From assembly GCF_037963145.1 (NCBI RefSeq), contig NZ_CP150144.1:3286001-3350000 (forward strand): DNA of 64,000 bases, read 5' to 3'. Positions 24,666 through 32,327 of the stretch are shown piece by piece. The number at the start of each line of letters is the position of its first letter. The stretch's first letter is position 1. Under the pieces are notes generated by a model that worked only from the letters and a program-made list of their open reading frames with translations, had not been told where the DNA came from and made no database searches. Both the position numbers and the translations under genes were made by a program. Origin of the DNA: Oceanobacillus sp. FSL K6-2867 (lineage in GTDB: Bacteria > Bacillota > Bacilli > Bacillales > Amphibacillaceae).

Positions 24666-24800
24666 CCACCCTGCAAGCCTGACGAGCAATTAGGGTGGTT
24701 ATTGGTATAACTCTAATGTGAGTCGCCCCCTTGAAGGGCTATTGTATGGTCGTTAGTGTAGCAGCACTAACGATCTTTTTATATTTTATGGAATTACTTA
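24654..24800 (-). ncRNA. Putative antisense antitoxin RNA
   Basis: On the minus strand TATAAT (about 24807-24802) is preceded at 17 bases by TTTTCA (4/6 match to -35). The transcript would run across the toxin mRNA 3' end and stop at AATAACCACCCT ... AGGGTGGCTATT followed by eight T (24706 down to 24654), which is a strong intrinsic terminator on this strand because the toxin's AAAAAAAA lysine codons become the U-run. Arrangement matches bsrG/SR4 and txpA/RatA of B. subtilis. RNA boundaries are estimates. Confidence 0.6.
24751..24780 (+). terminator. Terminator of the toxin mRNA
   Basis: CGTTAGTG (24751-24758) / CACTAACG (24765-24772) stem, 6-base loop, then ATCTTTTT. No U-run in the opposite direction, consistent with antisense transcription passing through. 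Confidence 0.85.
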
Positions 24801-25024
24801 CTTTATTATAACCGATATTGAGGAAAATGAAAAATCAGAGGATAATAATAGAAGCTTTTTTACGATTAAAATTAATTTATCAATGAATGTCTTTTGAATT
24901 GCAATTTTAGGAAAATACGGAATGATTAATTGCTGCTAACCTCTAATAAAGCTATAATCAAGGCAGAAGAAATATGGTAAATGTCTTGAGCAGGTCTGCA
25001 TTATAATGAATCGGAGTGATTCGG

Positions 25025-25444
25025 ATGAGTACCAAAAAGCTGTTGATTATAGTTGGCATCTTCTTTATTGTACTTTTCATTGCTGTTCCAGCGGGTTTTA
25101 TTTATGTGCTGAATAATGGAAATCCATATACGAAATATCTTGTGAATAAGCATATTCCAGCACATCTGGAAGAGATGGGGTATACAGAGGATCAAATGGA
25201 GGAAGCACATTATGTAGAGCCAAAGCACTTAACAAATACGGGTTTCTATCAAGGTCATTATATGGTTGTTTTTAAAGATGAACCGGATATAACGTATTAT
25301 TATGGAGTAAAGAAAAAAGGAAAACAGGTTCAGCAATTTTGTGATAAGGAAACTCTCTCAGCAGAAGGAGTGACCGAAAGTTTTGAGGGAGAAACGAAGT
25401 ATAGTGAAAAAGAATGCCAGCATTCCTTGGATAATAGGGATTAG
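25025..25444 (+). CDS. Membrane-anchored DUF3139-like protein
   Basis: 139 aa from ATG 25025 (GGAG 8 bases upstream; an in-frame GTG at 25016 lies inside that SD). One N-terminal membrane helix (about 5-29) followed by an extracellular domain with the pattern NPYTKYLVNKHIPAHLEEMGY and a Y-Y-Y-G-V-K-K-K-G-K strand, as seen in DUF3139 proteins of Bacilli. Two cysteines in the C-terminal part (QFCDKE, KECQHS) could form a disulfide. Function unknown. Confidence 0.65.
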   Translation: MSTKKLLIIVGIFFIVLFIAVPAGFIYVLNNGNPYTKYLVNKHIPAHLEEMGYTEDQMEEAHYVEPKHLTNTGFYQGHYMVVFKDEPDITYYYGVKKKGKQVQQFCDKETLSAEGVTESFEGETKYSEKECQHSLDNRD

Positions 25445-25791
25445 ACAGAGTAAATTGGGGGAAAGGGTTCAATTTTATTTTCGCTAAGGAGGACGGTTGT
25501 TCCATTTTTGCCCAAGTAATACTAAAATATTTCCAGCATGGAGTGGCTGATACATAACAAAAGTGTTAAACGTCAAAAACGAATAATGCACTAAATTAGC
25601 GCAGGAAATATACGCATACTCCTGCGGGAGGAAAGGCATAGGTGAGACCCCGAAGTGCTATAGCACAAGGGGCTCACCAGCCGCTCATGGAAAGCGGAGT
25701 ATATTTTCGGAGCGGTTTATTTTCGCCAATCATGTTCGGATTTTATGTGGATAGACACTTTTGTCTCAGTTTCTTTATCATGCAGAGTATC
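25445..25791. other. Intergenic region containing a GC-rich repeat element
   Basis: 347 bases between the DUF3139 gene and the convergent prpF gene. The central 125 bases are the structured repeat listed at 25600; the flanks show no gene. Confidence 0.6.
25600..25725. repeat. Bacillaceae-type structured intergenic repeat
   Basis: Nested inverted repeats: ATACTCC (25617-25623) with GGAGTAT (25696-25702), GTGAGACCCC with GGGGCTCAC, and GCTATAGC at the tip. Words such as ACTCCTGCGGGAGGAAAGGC and GGGGCTCACCAGCCGC recur in intergenic repeats I know from Bacillaceae genomes. GC content is clearly above its surroundings. No reading frame; probably a non-autonomous repeat or a transcribed hairpin element. 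Confidence 0.6.
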
Positions 25792-26958
25792 TTATTTACG
25801 AGTTGATTCTGTTCCACTCCAAAACAATTCCTCAGGTACATAAGCGTATCCTTCCATTAAACGCCGGGAGGTTCTTGCAACAGCAGTTTTTTCGAATTGA
25901 ACATATTGACCATTATCTGTACATGTAATAAGGAAATCCATGGAACCAGATGGGTGACCGACGATAATCTCATCAACATCTGGATTATTACAGCATTCAT
26001 AAACGATGGTTCCCTTTAGTTTAGCAGCTGCCGCAGTACATAGTCCGCCAGTAACGGGAAAGGTTTTGTGCATTTTTTGCATGGACATTGCTCGAGCGGT
26101 TAAATGAATATGCTCTTGTTTAATAAACTCGCCGTGTACCGTTGAATAGGTCTGGCTAGGAGAAACCATAATTACTTTAGGACTGGATGGCGTTTCTTTT
26201 GTTGCATCATGCGCATTGCTTACAAATCCAAGTTTTTCAGCAGCTGCTGAGCGGATTTTTTCCAGCATGCGTAAATGTTCTTTCGTAAGGTCTGTCGACT
26301 GTTCTGTACCAGTTAAACCTAGCTCATTTGCATGGACGAATGCAACAGGTGCTGTCACGTCAACAATGCTGACTTCAAATTCTCCTGCTTCTGTCAGAAG
26401 TTTTTCTTTTCGCTTTCCAGTAGGAAAAAGCTCGCCCGTTTTAGCGCCAGATGCATCTAGAAAGTTTAACACAATTTTTGCCCCTTCTCCTGGTACACCG
26501 TCAATCGTATAATCACCGGTTGAACGAGATTTGCCGGACTCAACAGGAACTTTGGCTTCAATAATACCATTTGTGTTCGTATTAAAAATCCTAACGGTAG
26601 TGTACGGTTCCTGAACAGCAACCAGGCCTTCATCGATTGCAAAAGGACCCACACCGCTTAAAATATTTCCGCAGTTTGAATTATAATCTACCTTTCCGGT
26701 GCCTATTCCAACCTGCCCAAACGTATAATCGATATCAGCGTCAGGTCGGGATGAAACGCTGACAATCGCTAATTTGCTCGTAAGGGAATCGGCTCCACCG
26801 AGACCGTCAATCTGTCTTTCATCTGTCCCGCCATAGATCGATAAAATTACCCTGTCTCTGATCACAGGATCTGACGGCAATTCATTTTCCAGTATGAAAA
26901 CTCCTTTGCTCGTTCCGCCACGTATGATGGCAGAGCGGATTTTTTCATAATCTCGCAT
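25792..26958 (-). CDS. prpF: PrpF-family isomerase (aconitate/methylaconitate isomerase-like)
   Basis: 388 aa. IRGGTSKGVFILENELP and IDGLGGADSLTSKLAIVS are the PrpF family signatures (diaminopimelate-epimerase fold); NCGNILSGVGPFAIDEGLV and the GGLCTAAAAKL/HPSGSMDF segments complete both halves. Relatives isomerise 2-methylaconitate (PrpF), trans-aconitate or oxalomesaconate (GalD). It is the last gene of the tct operon (TctC-TctA-TctB-PrpF) and lies near TcuA, so an aconitate-type substrate is likely. AAGGAGG precedes the ATG by 7 bases. Confidence 0.87.
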   Translation of the reverse strand: MRDYEKIRSAIIRGGTSKGVFILENELPSDPVIRDRVILSIYGGTDERQIDGLGGADSLTSKLAIVSVSSRPDADIDYTFGQVGIGTGKVDYNSNCGNILSGVGPFAIDEGLVAVQEPYTTVRIFNTNTNGIIEAKVPVESGKSRSTGDYTIDGVPGEGAKIVLNFLDASGAKTGELFPTGKRKEKLLTEAGEFEVSIVDVTAPVAFVHANELGLTGTEQSTDLTKEHLRMLEKIRSAAAEKLGFVSNAHDATKETPSSPKVIMVSPSQTYSTVHGEFIKQEHIHLTARAMSMQKMHKTFPVTGGLCTAAAAKLKGTIVYECCNNPDVDEIIVGHPSGSMDFLITCTDNGQYVQFEKTAVARTSRRLMEGYAYVPEELFWSGTESTRK

Positions 26959-26975
26959 GTTTCATCCTCCTTGTC

Positions 26976-27419
26976 CTAAAGACCAAGCAAATTTGTTGGC
27001 CAATATATATCGAGTGCTGAGCTCAATAATGAAATACCAATAAGTACAGCAATAATCGATATGCCAGTGTGTATAAAACTCATCCTGGATTCAACGATTA
27101 AAAACAGAATTAAGAAGATTGCTGTCGCAAGCATTAAGCCTCCAATGTAAATGAGTGCTAGATAGCCGAGAACCCAGCCGATATATCGAAGTGGAGCAAG
27201 TAAAGGGATTTTAACTTGTTCTCCTTCTTTAACCTTGTGTTTATAAAGCCTGTAAGCCTCAGTAATTAAATAAATTAATGTCAATCCAGAACCTGCAATG
27301 GATATATATAAAGGGAAAAACTGCGCTAATTTACTAAACGTCAGCGCTTCTATAATTGCTAGCGTAAATAGGATAAAAAGAAAGCCGCTGAATATAAGGT
27401 TAAGGTGATCTTTGTTCAT
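26976..27419 (-). CDS. tctB: Tripartite tricarboxylate transporter, TctB small membrane subunit
   Basis: 147 aa with four predicted membrane helices (about 8-26, 32-52, 75-105 and 110-140), the usual TctB layout; sequence is weakly conserved in this family. Its SD (GGAGGTATAAATTAAG) lies within the last codons of tctA, and it starts 1 base after the tctA stop, showing coupling. TctB partners TctA in the membrane to import citrate-like acids delivered by TctC. Confidence 0.85.
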   Translation of the reverse strand: MNKDHLNLIFSGFLFILFTLAIIEALTFSKLAQFFPLYISIAGSGLTLIYLITEAYRLYKHKVKEGEQVKIPLLAPLRYIGWVLGYLALIYIGGLMLATAIFLILFLIVESRMSFIHTGISIIAVLIGISLLSSALDIYWPTNLLGL

Positions 27420-27420
27420 C

Positions 27421-28905
27421 TTAATTTATACCTCCTTGTTCGTAGTTCTTACTGAACCGTTTCATGATAGCCCCGCCTGAAAGAAGCACGACGATAATAA
27501 CAGCAAGGAAAATAACGATTGGATTCGTAATCCATTCCCAGCCATATCTTTCAATGGAAATCCAATAATAGCGTTCAGCAGGCAGAGCAAGTACAAAACC
27601 GATCAGCAATGGAGGCCGCGGCCAGTCCAGGATTGTCATAACGTAGCCAAGCAAACCAATAATGATAAAGATAATCAAGTCTCCCCAAGACATCGTACTT
27701 TGATAGGCACCAATTACGAGTAAAATAAGGAGGAATGGAACGATTTTTTCCCCTGGTACAAAGCTGATCTTAGAAATCGGACGAACTAAAATCATACATA
27801 ACAGTGCTCCGAAAACATTTGCAAAAACCAGTGTCCACACAATCGATAAGGTTACGGACAAATCACTGGTAAGCATTTTCGGTCCAGCTTCTAATCCCAT
27901 GAGCGTTAACCCGCCCAGTAAAATCGCCGTTGTACCGCTGCCAGGTATCCCGAAAAGCAATGTCGGTACTAAGGAACCTCCTTCTTTTGCATTGTTAGCA
28001 CTTTCTGGAGCGATAACTCCACGAATATCTCCTTTTCCAAAGTGATTGTTTTTAACCGTTTTCTGACCAGCTCCATAGGCAATCCAATCAACAACACTAC
28101 CCCCTAGTCCGGGGATGAAACCAATTAAAACTCCGATTACAGCACTGCGGAAAACGAGGAATTTATTTTTTAATGCATCCATAACGCCTTTTAAAATGCC
28201 GCTTTGCAGTGTTGCGTGATTTGCTACACTGCCTTTATTTGTCAGCATGGTTATGATAATAGGAAAGGCAAATATAGCCAGAGCTACAACTGGTAAGGAA
28301 ACCCCTTGTGTCAAATAGAGCGTGTCGAATGTGTAACGATATTCCGGAACAGCTGGAGCACTGCCGACAGAGCCGATTAGTAATCCAAGAATTCCAGAAA
28401 TGATTCCCTTCAGAGGCGATTTACCAGCTAGTAAGCCCGCCATACTAAGCCCAAGCATAGTCAGCATAAATAATTCAGGTGAACTAAAAGATGTAATTAA
28501 TGGTCTGGCAAAGGGAATTGTTAAATAAAGCGCAATTCCGCCAATGATTCCACCTATCATGGAACAAAAGAAGGCAGCACCCATTGCCCTGGAGGCTTCT
28601 CCTCTTTTGGCTAAGGGAAACCCATCCATGATGGTTGCCTGCGAGCCGGAAGTTCCAGGTATCCCTAAAAGAATCGATGGAAAGGTGTCTCCGGTATGAA
28701 TAACAGCAATCATTCCGATTAAAAGAGCCATTCCTACATATGGATCAAGACCAAAAACAAATGGAAGCATTAAAGACATGCCTACTGTGCCGCTTAAACC
28801 AGGCAGCAATCCAACAACAACCCCAATACCGATACCTATAAACATATAGACAAGTCTTGAGGGATCTAATACAATAAATAGCGCTTCAATTGCACTTTCG
28901 ATCAT
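27421..28905 (-). CDS. tctA: Tripartite tricarboxylate transporter, TctA large permease
   Basis: 494 aa, about 11-12 membrane helices. LPGLSGTVGMSLMLPFVFGL and IPGTSGSQATIMDGFPLAKRG in the N-half, and GFIPGLGGSVVDWIAYG and LLFGIPGSGTTAILLGGL in the C-half, are the duplicated TctA signatures. The transporter works with sodium gradient. It starts 11 bases after tctC with GGGGG as SD. Length is normal. Confidence 0.92.
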   Translation of the reverse strand: MIESAIEALFIVLDPSRLVYMFIGIGIGVVVGLLPGLSGTVGMSLMLPFVFGLDPYVGMALLIGMIAVIHTGDTFPSILLGIPGTSGSQATIMDGFPLAKRGEASRAMGAAFFCSMIGGIIGGIALYLTIPFARPLITSFSSPELFMLTMLGLSMAGLLAGKSPLKGIISGILGLLIGSVGSAPAVPEYRYTFDTLYLTQGVSLPVVALAIFAFPIIITMLTNKGSVANHATLQSGILKGVMDALKNKFLVFRSAVIGVLIGFIPGLGGSVVDWIAYGAGQKTVKNNHFGKGDIRGVIAPESANNAKEGGSLVPTLLFGIPGSGTTAILLGGLTLMGLEAGPKMLTSDLSVTLSIVWTLVFANVFGALLCMILVRPISKISFVPGEKIVPFLLILLVIGAYQSTMSWGDLIIFIIIGLLGYVMTILDWPRPPLLIGFVLALPAERYYWISIERYGWEWITNPIVIFLAVIIVVLLSGGAIMKRFSKNYEQGGIN

Positions 28906-28916
28906 GAAACTACCCC

Positions 28917-30032
28917 CTAAAGCTTTTTAATATCAATGTCAAAATTAGTTCGTAAATACTGGATAATCCATTGCTTCGTTTCCTCAGAGATAGAGAAGGA
29001 TTGTTCAATTTGCGAATTCAATTCCTCTCCCACATATGTGTCATATCCCTCCAGGATTTCTTCAGAATGGGTAGCGAATTCTTTATCATTAATTAAAGCG
29101 TCCATCCCTTTTTTAAGTGATTCCTGGTAGTTCCCAGGGGCATCTTTGTGCACCCAAATTACTTTATTCAGCGTATAAGAAGCACCTACCGTTTGTTTGT
29201 ACGCATCCCATGCTTCTCCGCTTGGCTTTTCACCGTAGATATCTACATAGATTTCTTCAATGGTTGGAAGATCGGGAAATTGTGGATCCCGGATAAGATC
29301 TCCATTTGCATCAATCTGCCCTAAGCTGTACAAAGGTACTGCACTGCCTTCTTCTACGAGTGCTTCAACACTGTTCTTATAAGCAGATGTCGTTTGGTAA
29401 TCAATGTTGCTTTCTCCTTGCTCAAAAGCAACACGGGAAGGACCGCGCCCTTCATATCCAAGCACAGCTTTTACATCCATTTTTAGGACTTCGAATGATA
29501 GCAGTGTTACTAAATCTAAGCCTGTTGGGGAAATACCGGCATAAAACAATTCGTCTTCTAATGCGATTAAATCTTCCATTCCGCCCTTGGCCAGTTCGGG
29601 TTTTGTATAAACAACACCACCAGAGGGAGCACCGATTAACGGTGTGAAATTATTTAAATCATAATCTACAGAAGACTGCTCCAGCATAAATGGAACGTGA
29701 GAAGAAGCGCTTGAAGTAAGAATGTTTAAGCCGTTTGGCAGGCGGGAATTGGCATATTCATTTGTTCCGGTAATGCTTGCTCCTCCAGGGATATTTTCAA
29801 CTTGAACTCTAGGTTTACCATCAATATGCTTTGCAAAATAAGGTGTCATAAACCTGGCAAAAACATCGGTACCGCCACCAGCTTGGAAAGGTACAACAAA
29901 TGAAATTGTCTGTCCATCATAGGAAGCGTTACCCCCATTGTCCTGGTTACTGCCAGTTGCCTGCAGTGTATTGCAGCCCATAAGAAAACAGCATATGATA
30001 AGTGTTAGTACGAAAATAGGACGTATCTTCAA
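28917..30032 (-). CDS. tctC: Tripartite tricarboxylate transporter, TctC substrate-binding lipoprotein
   Basis: 371 aa from TTG 30032: GGAAGGAG touches the ATG at 30041 but lies 9 bases before the TTG (giving MKIRPIFVLTLIICCFLMGC). Lipobox LMGC anchors it outside the membrane. FVVPFQAGGGTDVFARFM and the ENIPGGASITGTNEYA region are TctC/BugT signatures for carboxylate binding between two lobes. First gene of the tctC-A-B-prpF operon, with a catabolite-repression site upstream at 30069. The ligand is probably tricarballylate, aconitate or citrate, judged from neighbours. Confidence 0.88.
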   Translation of the reverse strand: MKIRPIFVLTLIICCFLMGCNTLQATGSNQDNGGNASYDGQTISFVVPFQAGGGTDVFARFMTPYFAKHIDGKPRVQVENIPGGASITGTNEYANSRLPNGLNILTSSASSHVPFMLEQSSVDYDLNNFTPLIGAPSGGVVYTKPELAKGGMEDLIALEDELFYAGISPTGLDLVTLLSFEVLKMDVKAVLGYEGRGPSRVAFEQGESNIDYQTTSAYKNSVEALVEEGSAVPLYSLGQIDANGDLIRDPQFPDLPTIEEIYVDIYGEKPSGEAWDAYKQTVGASYTLNKVIWVHKDAPGNYQESLKKGMDALINDKEFATHSEEILEGYDTYVGEELNSQIEQSFSISEETKQWIIQYLRTNFDIDIKKL

Positions 30033-30068
30033 AATATTCATCTCCTTCCGAATTATCTTATTGAATAT

Positions 30069-30082
30069 AGTAAACGCTTTCA
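30069..30082. promoter_or_regulatory. CcpA binding site (cre) upstream of tctC
   Basis: AGTAAACGCTTTCA matches the cre consensus TGWNANCGNTNWCA at all but one fixed position, 37 bases from the tctC TTG start. Suggests carbon catabolite repression of the tricarboxylate transporter operon. Confidence 0.7.
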
Positions 30083-30128
30083 GTGTATAAGTAAAATAAT
30101 GATATTTTATTTATCTTCATAAAAAAAC

Positions 30129-30158
30129 TTGATAACGCAAGAGGATTTCTTCCATAAT
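30129..30158 (+). promoter_or_regulatory. Promoter of the lysR gene
   Basis: TTGATA (30129-30134), 18 bases, CATAAT (30153-30158). Divergent from tctC, the usual LysR layout. Confidence 0.5.
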
Positions 30159-30190
30159 GGGGATAGGAGAAAATATAAGGAGGAGCAAAT

Positions 30191-31057
30191 ATGGATCAAA
30201 AGGATTGGATTTTAATGAAAACGCTTTACGAACAGAGAAATATGACACGTACCGCTGCAAAGCTATATGTATCTCAGCCTTCTCTAAGCTATCGGTTGAA
30301 AAACTTAGAAGAGGAATTTGGTGTACCGTTATTTTTTAAAACGAAACAAGGAATAGGCTTTACTTCAGAAGGTGAATATTTAGTCCAGTATTCCAAAGAA
30401 ATGTTAAAACAGCTTCAATTGATGAAGGATACAATGAGCAATATGGAGGAAGAGGTATCAGGTATCTTACGCATAGGAGTATCCAGTAATTTTGCACAAT
30501 ACTTACTTCCGAAAGTTCTAAAAAATTTCTCTAAAAATTATCCGAATGTACGATTCAATGTAAAAACCGGATGGAGTACACAGGTGATTGATCTTCTGAA
30601 TAATTCAAGTGTGCATGTAGGGATTTTAAGAAGCGATCGCGGCTGGCAAGGGGAAAAGATGTTGTTAAGAAAAGAACCGCTCTATCTCATATCCAAAAAG
30701 AAATTGAATATGGACCTGTTGCCAGAGTATCGATTGATTAATTACAGTACGGACAGTTCATTGAAGGATAGCATAACAGCTTGGTGGGCAGATCAATTTT
30801 CGGAACCAGCAAATATAGAAATGGAGGTTGATCGGCTAGAGACGTGTAAGGAAATGGTTAAAAATGACTTCGGATTTGCAATTGTGCCTGCAATTTGCCT
30901 GAAAAAGGATGATAATTTGTACCAGCAGGAAATATGTTTCAAAGATGGCACACCTGTGACAAGAGAAACGTGGCTCATGTATAATCAATCGTTTGAAAAT
31001 TTAACCGTAGTGGATCGGTTTGTCAGTCATTTGAGAGAATGGGATGGGAAAGATTAG
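30191..31057 (+). CDS. LysR-family transcriptional regulator (TcuR-like role)
   Basis: 288 aa. N-terminal winged HTH (about 4-62): MTRTAAKLYVSQPSLSYRLK is the recognition region; LRIGVSSNFAQYLLPKVL starts the effector domain, with the second lobe ending near KEMVKNDFGFAIVPA. Divergent from the tct operon and upstream of the dehydrogenase and tcuA genes, so it likely activates both sides in response to a tricarboxylate. In Salmonella tcuRABC the LysR protein TcuR does this for tricarballylate. SD AAGGAGGAGC. Confidence 0.87.
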   Translation: MDQKDWILMKTLYEQRNMTRTAAKLYVSQPSLSYRLKNLEEEFGVPLFFKTKQGIGFTSEGEYLVQYSKEMLKQLQLMKDTMSNMEEEVSGILRIGVSSNFAQYLLPKVLKNFSKNYPNVRFNVKTGWSTQVIDLLNNSSVHVGILRSDRGWQGEKMLLRKEPLYLISKKKLNMDLLPEYRLINYSTDSSLKDSITAWWADQFSEPANIEMEVDRLETCKEMVKNDFGFAIVPAICLKKDDNLYQQEICFKDGTPVTRETWLMYNQSFENLTVVDRFVSHLREWDGKD

Positions 31058-31156
31058 TTTTTCTTATCGGAATGATGAGAAAAAAAGTATTAGACATGAA
31101 TAGAATTATCGATTAGTGTTTTAAACAAATGTTGATATAGAAGGGGAGGAGAATGT

Positions 31157-32221
31157 ATGACATTATACAAGCTAGGAGTTTTAGAAGGAGATGGTATTGG
31201 ACCGGAGATTGTCCAAGCAACAATTCAGCTTGTCGAAGCAATTACCGAAAAGCATGATGTAAAAATGGAGTGGGTTCCGCTTTTAGTTGGCTGGAAAGGC
31301 ATTGCAGAGGCGAACCACCCATTGCCAGAGGAGACTAAAAAAGCGTTGCAGGGTTGTCATGCTTGGCTGCTTGGACCGCATGATTCAGCTTCATACCCAG
31401 AGGAATTCAAAAATATTCGCAATCCAAGCGGAGAATTGCGCCATCACTTTGATTTATATGCAAATATTCGTCCTGCTAAAAGCATTCCAAGTATCAAGGG
31501 TGTTGTAGAAGGGGCAGATCTGATAATCTATCGGGAAAATACAGAGGGCTTCTATGTTGATCGCAATATGTACCGTGGTGTCGGAGAATTTCAGGTTACA
31601 AAGGACGTTGCAATTACAACAGGTGTTTTCACAAGACAGGCCATTGAACGGATAGCCCATGCAGCCTTTCAAAAAGCTATGCAGCGTAAGAAGAAAGTCA
31701 CAATTGTGCATAAAGCGAATGTCATTCGGATCGGGTCTGGCATGTTTTTAGATATTTGTAAAGAAATCTCCAGGGAGTACCCAGAGGTTGAGGTTGACGA
31801 CTACCATGTAGATGCAATGTGTGCACATGTTGTTCGGCGAATTCAGGATTTTGACGTTATCGTTACAGAGAATATGTTCGGAGACATACTGTCCGATTTA
31901 ACTGGAGAGTTGATTGGCAGTTTGGGACTCGCTCCTTCGATAAATGCAAATCAAGAGATCGCTATGGCACAAGCAGCCCACGGATCAGCACCAGATATTG
32001 CGGGAAAGGACCTTGCTAATCCAATTGGGATGATGCTATCTACTGCTCTGTTATTCGAATGGATGAGTGAGAAGTTCGGTGATAGCAAATTAGAGATAGT
32101 AGGTAAAAAAATTGAAGAAAGCGTGCACCGAACACTATTGGACGGAATAAAAACGAAAGATTTAGGTGGAGACAGAGGTACACAAGCATTTACTGCTGAA
32201 GTTTTAAATAGAGTTCTCTAG
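31157..32221 (+). CDS. Isocitrate/isopropylmalate dehydrogenase-family oxidoreductase
   Basis: 354 aa, beta-decarboxylating dehydrogenase family. LGVLEGDGIGPEIV at the N-terminus, YRENTEGFYVDRNMYRGVGEF (substrate loop), VIVTENMFGDILSDLTGELI and AAHGSAPDIAGKDLANP with the catalytic Asp/Lys network intact. The loop does not clearly match leuB; relatives include homoisocitrate and short NAD-isocitrate dehydrogenases. Between the LysR gene and tcuA, so it may decarboxylate isocitrate formed from aconitate, or a hydroxy-tricarboxylate analogue. SD GGGGAGG 7 bases before ATG. Confidence 0.82.
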   Translation: MTLYKLGVLEGDGIGPEIVQATIQLVEAITEKHDVKMEWVPLLVGWKGIAEANHPLPEETKKALQGCHAWLLGPHDSASYPEEFKNIRNPSGELRHHFDLYANIRPAKSIPSIKGVVEGADLIIYRENTEGFYVDRNMYRGVGEFQVTKDVAITTGVFTRQAIERIAHAAFQKAMQRKKKVTIVHKANVIRIGSGMFLDICKEISREYPEVEVDDYHVDAMCAHVVRRIQDFDVIVTENMFGDILSDLTGELIGSLGLAPSINANQEIAMAQAAHGSAPDIAGKDLANPIGMMLSTALLFEWMSEKFGDSKLEIVGKKIEESVHRTLLDGIKTKDLGGDRGTQAFTAEVLNRVL

Positions 32222-32327
32222 TTATAAAATAAATTTATTGAATACGCTAAAAAAACAGTATTTTATTTATATTAAAATCAGCCCTATACTGAGCGTAGAA
32301 GATAAATTTTACTAGGGAGGATTAAAA

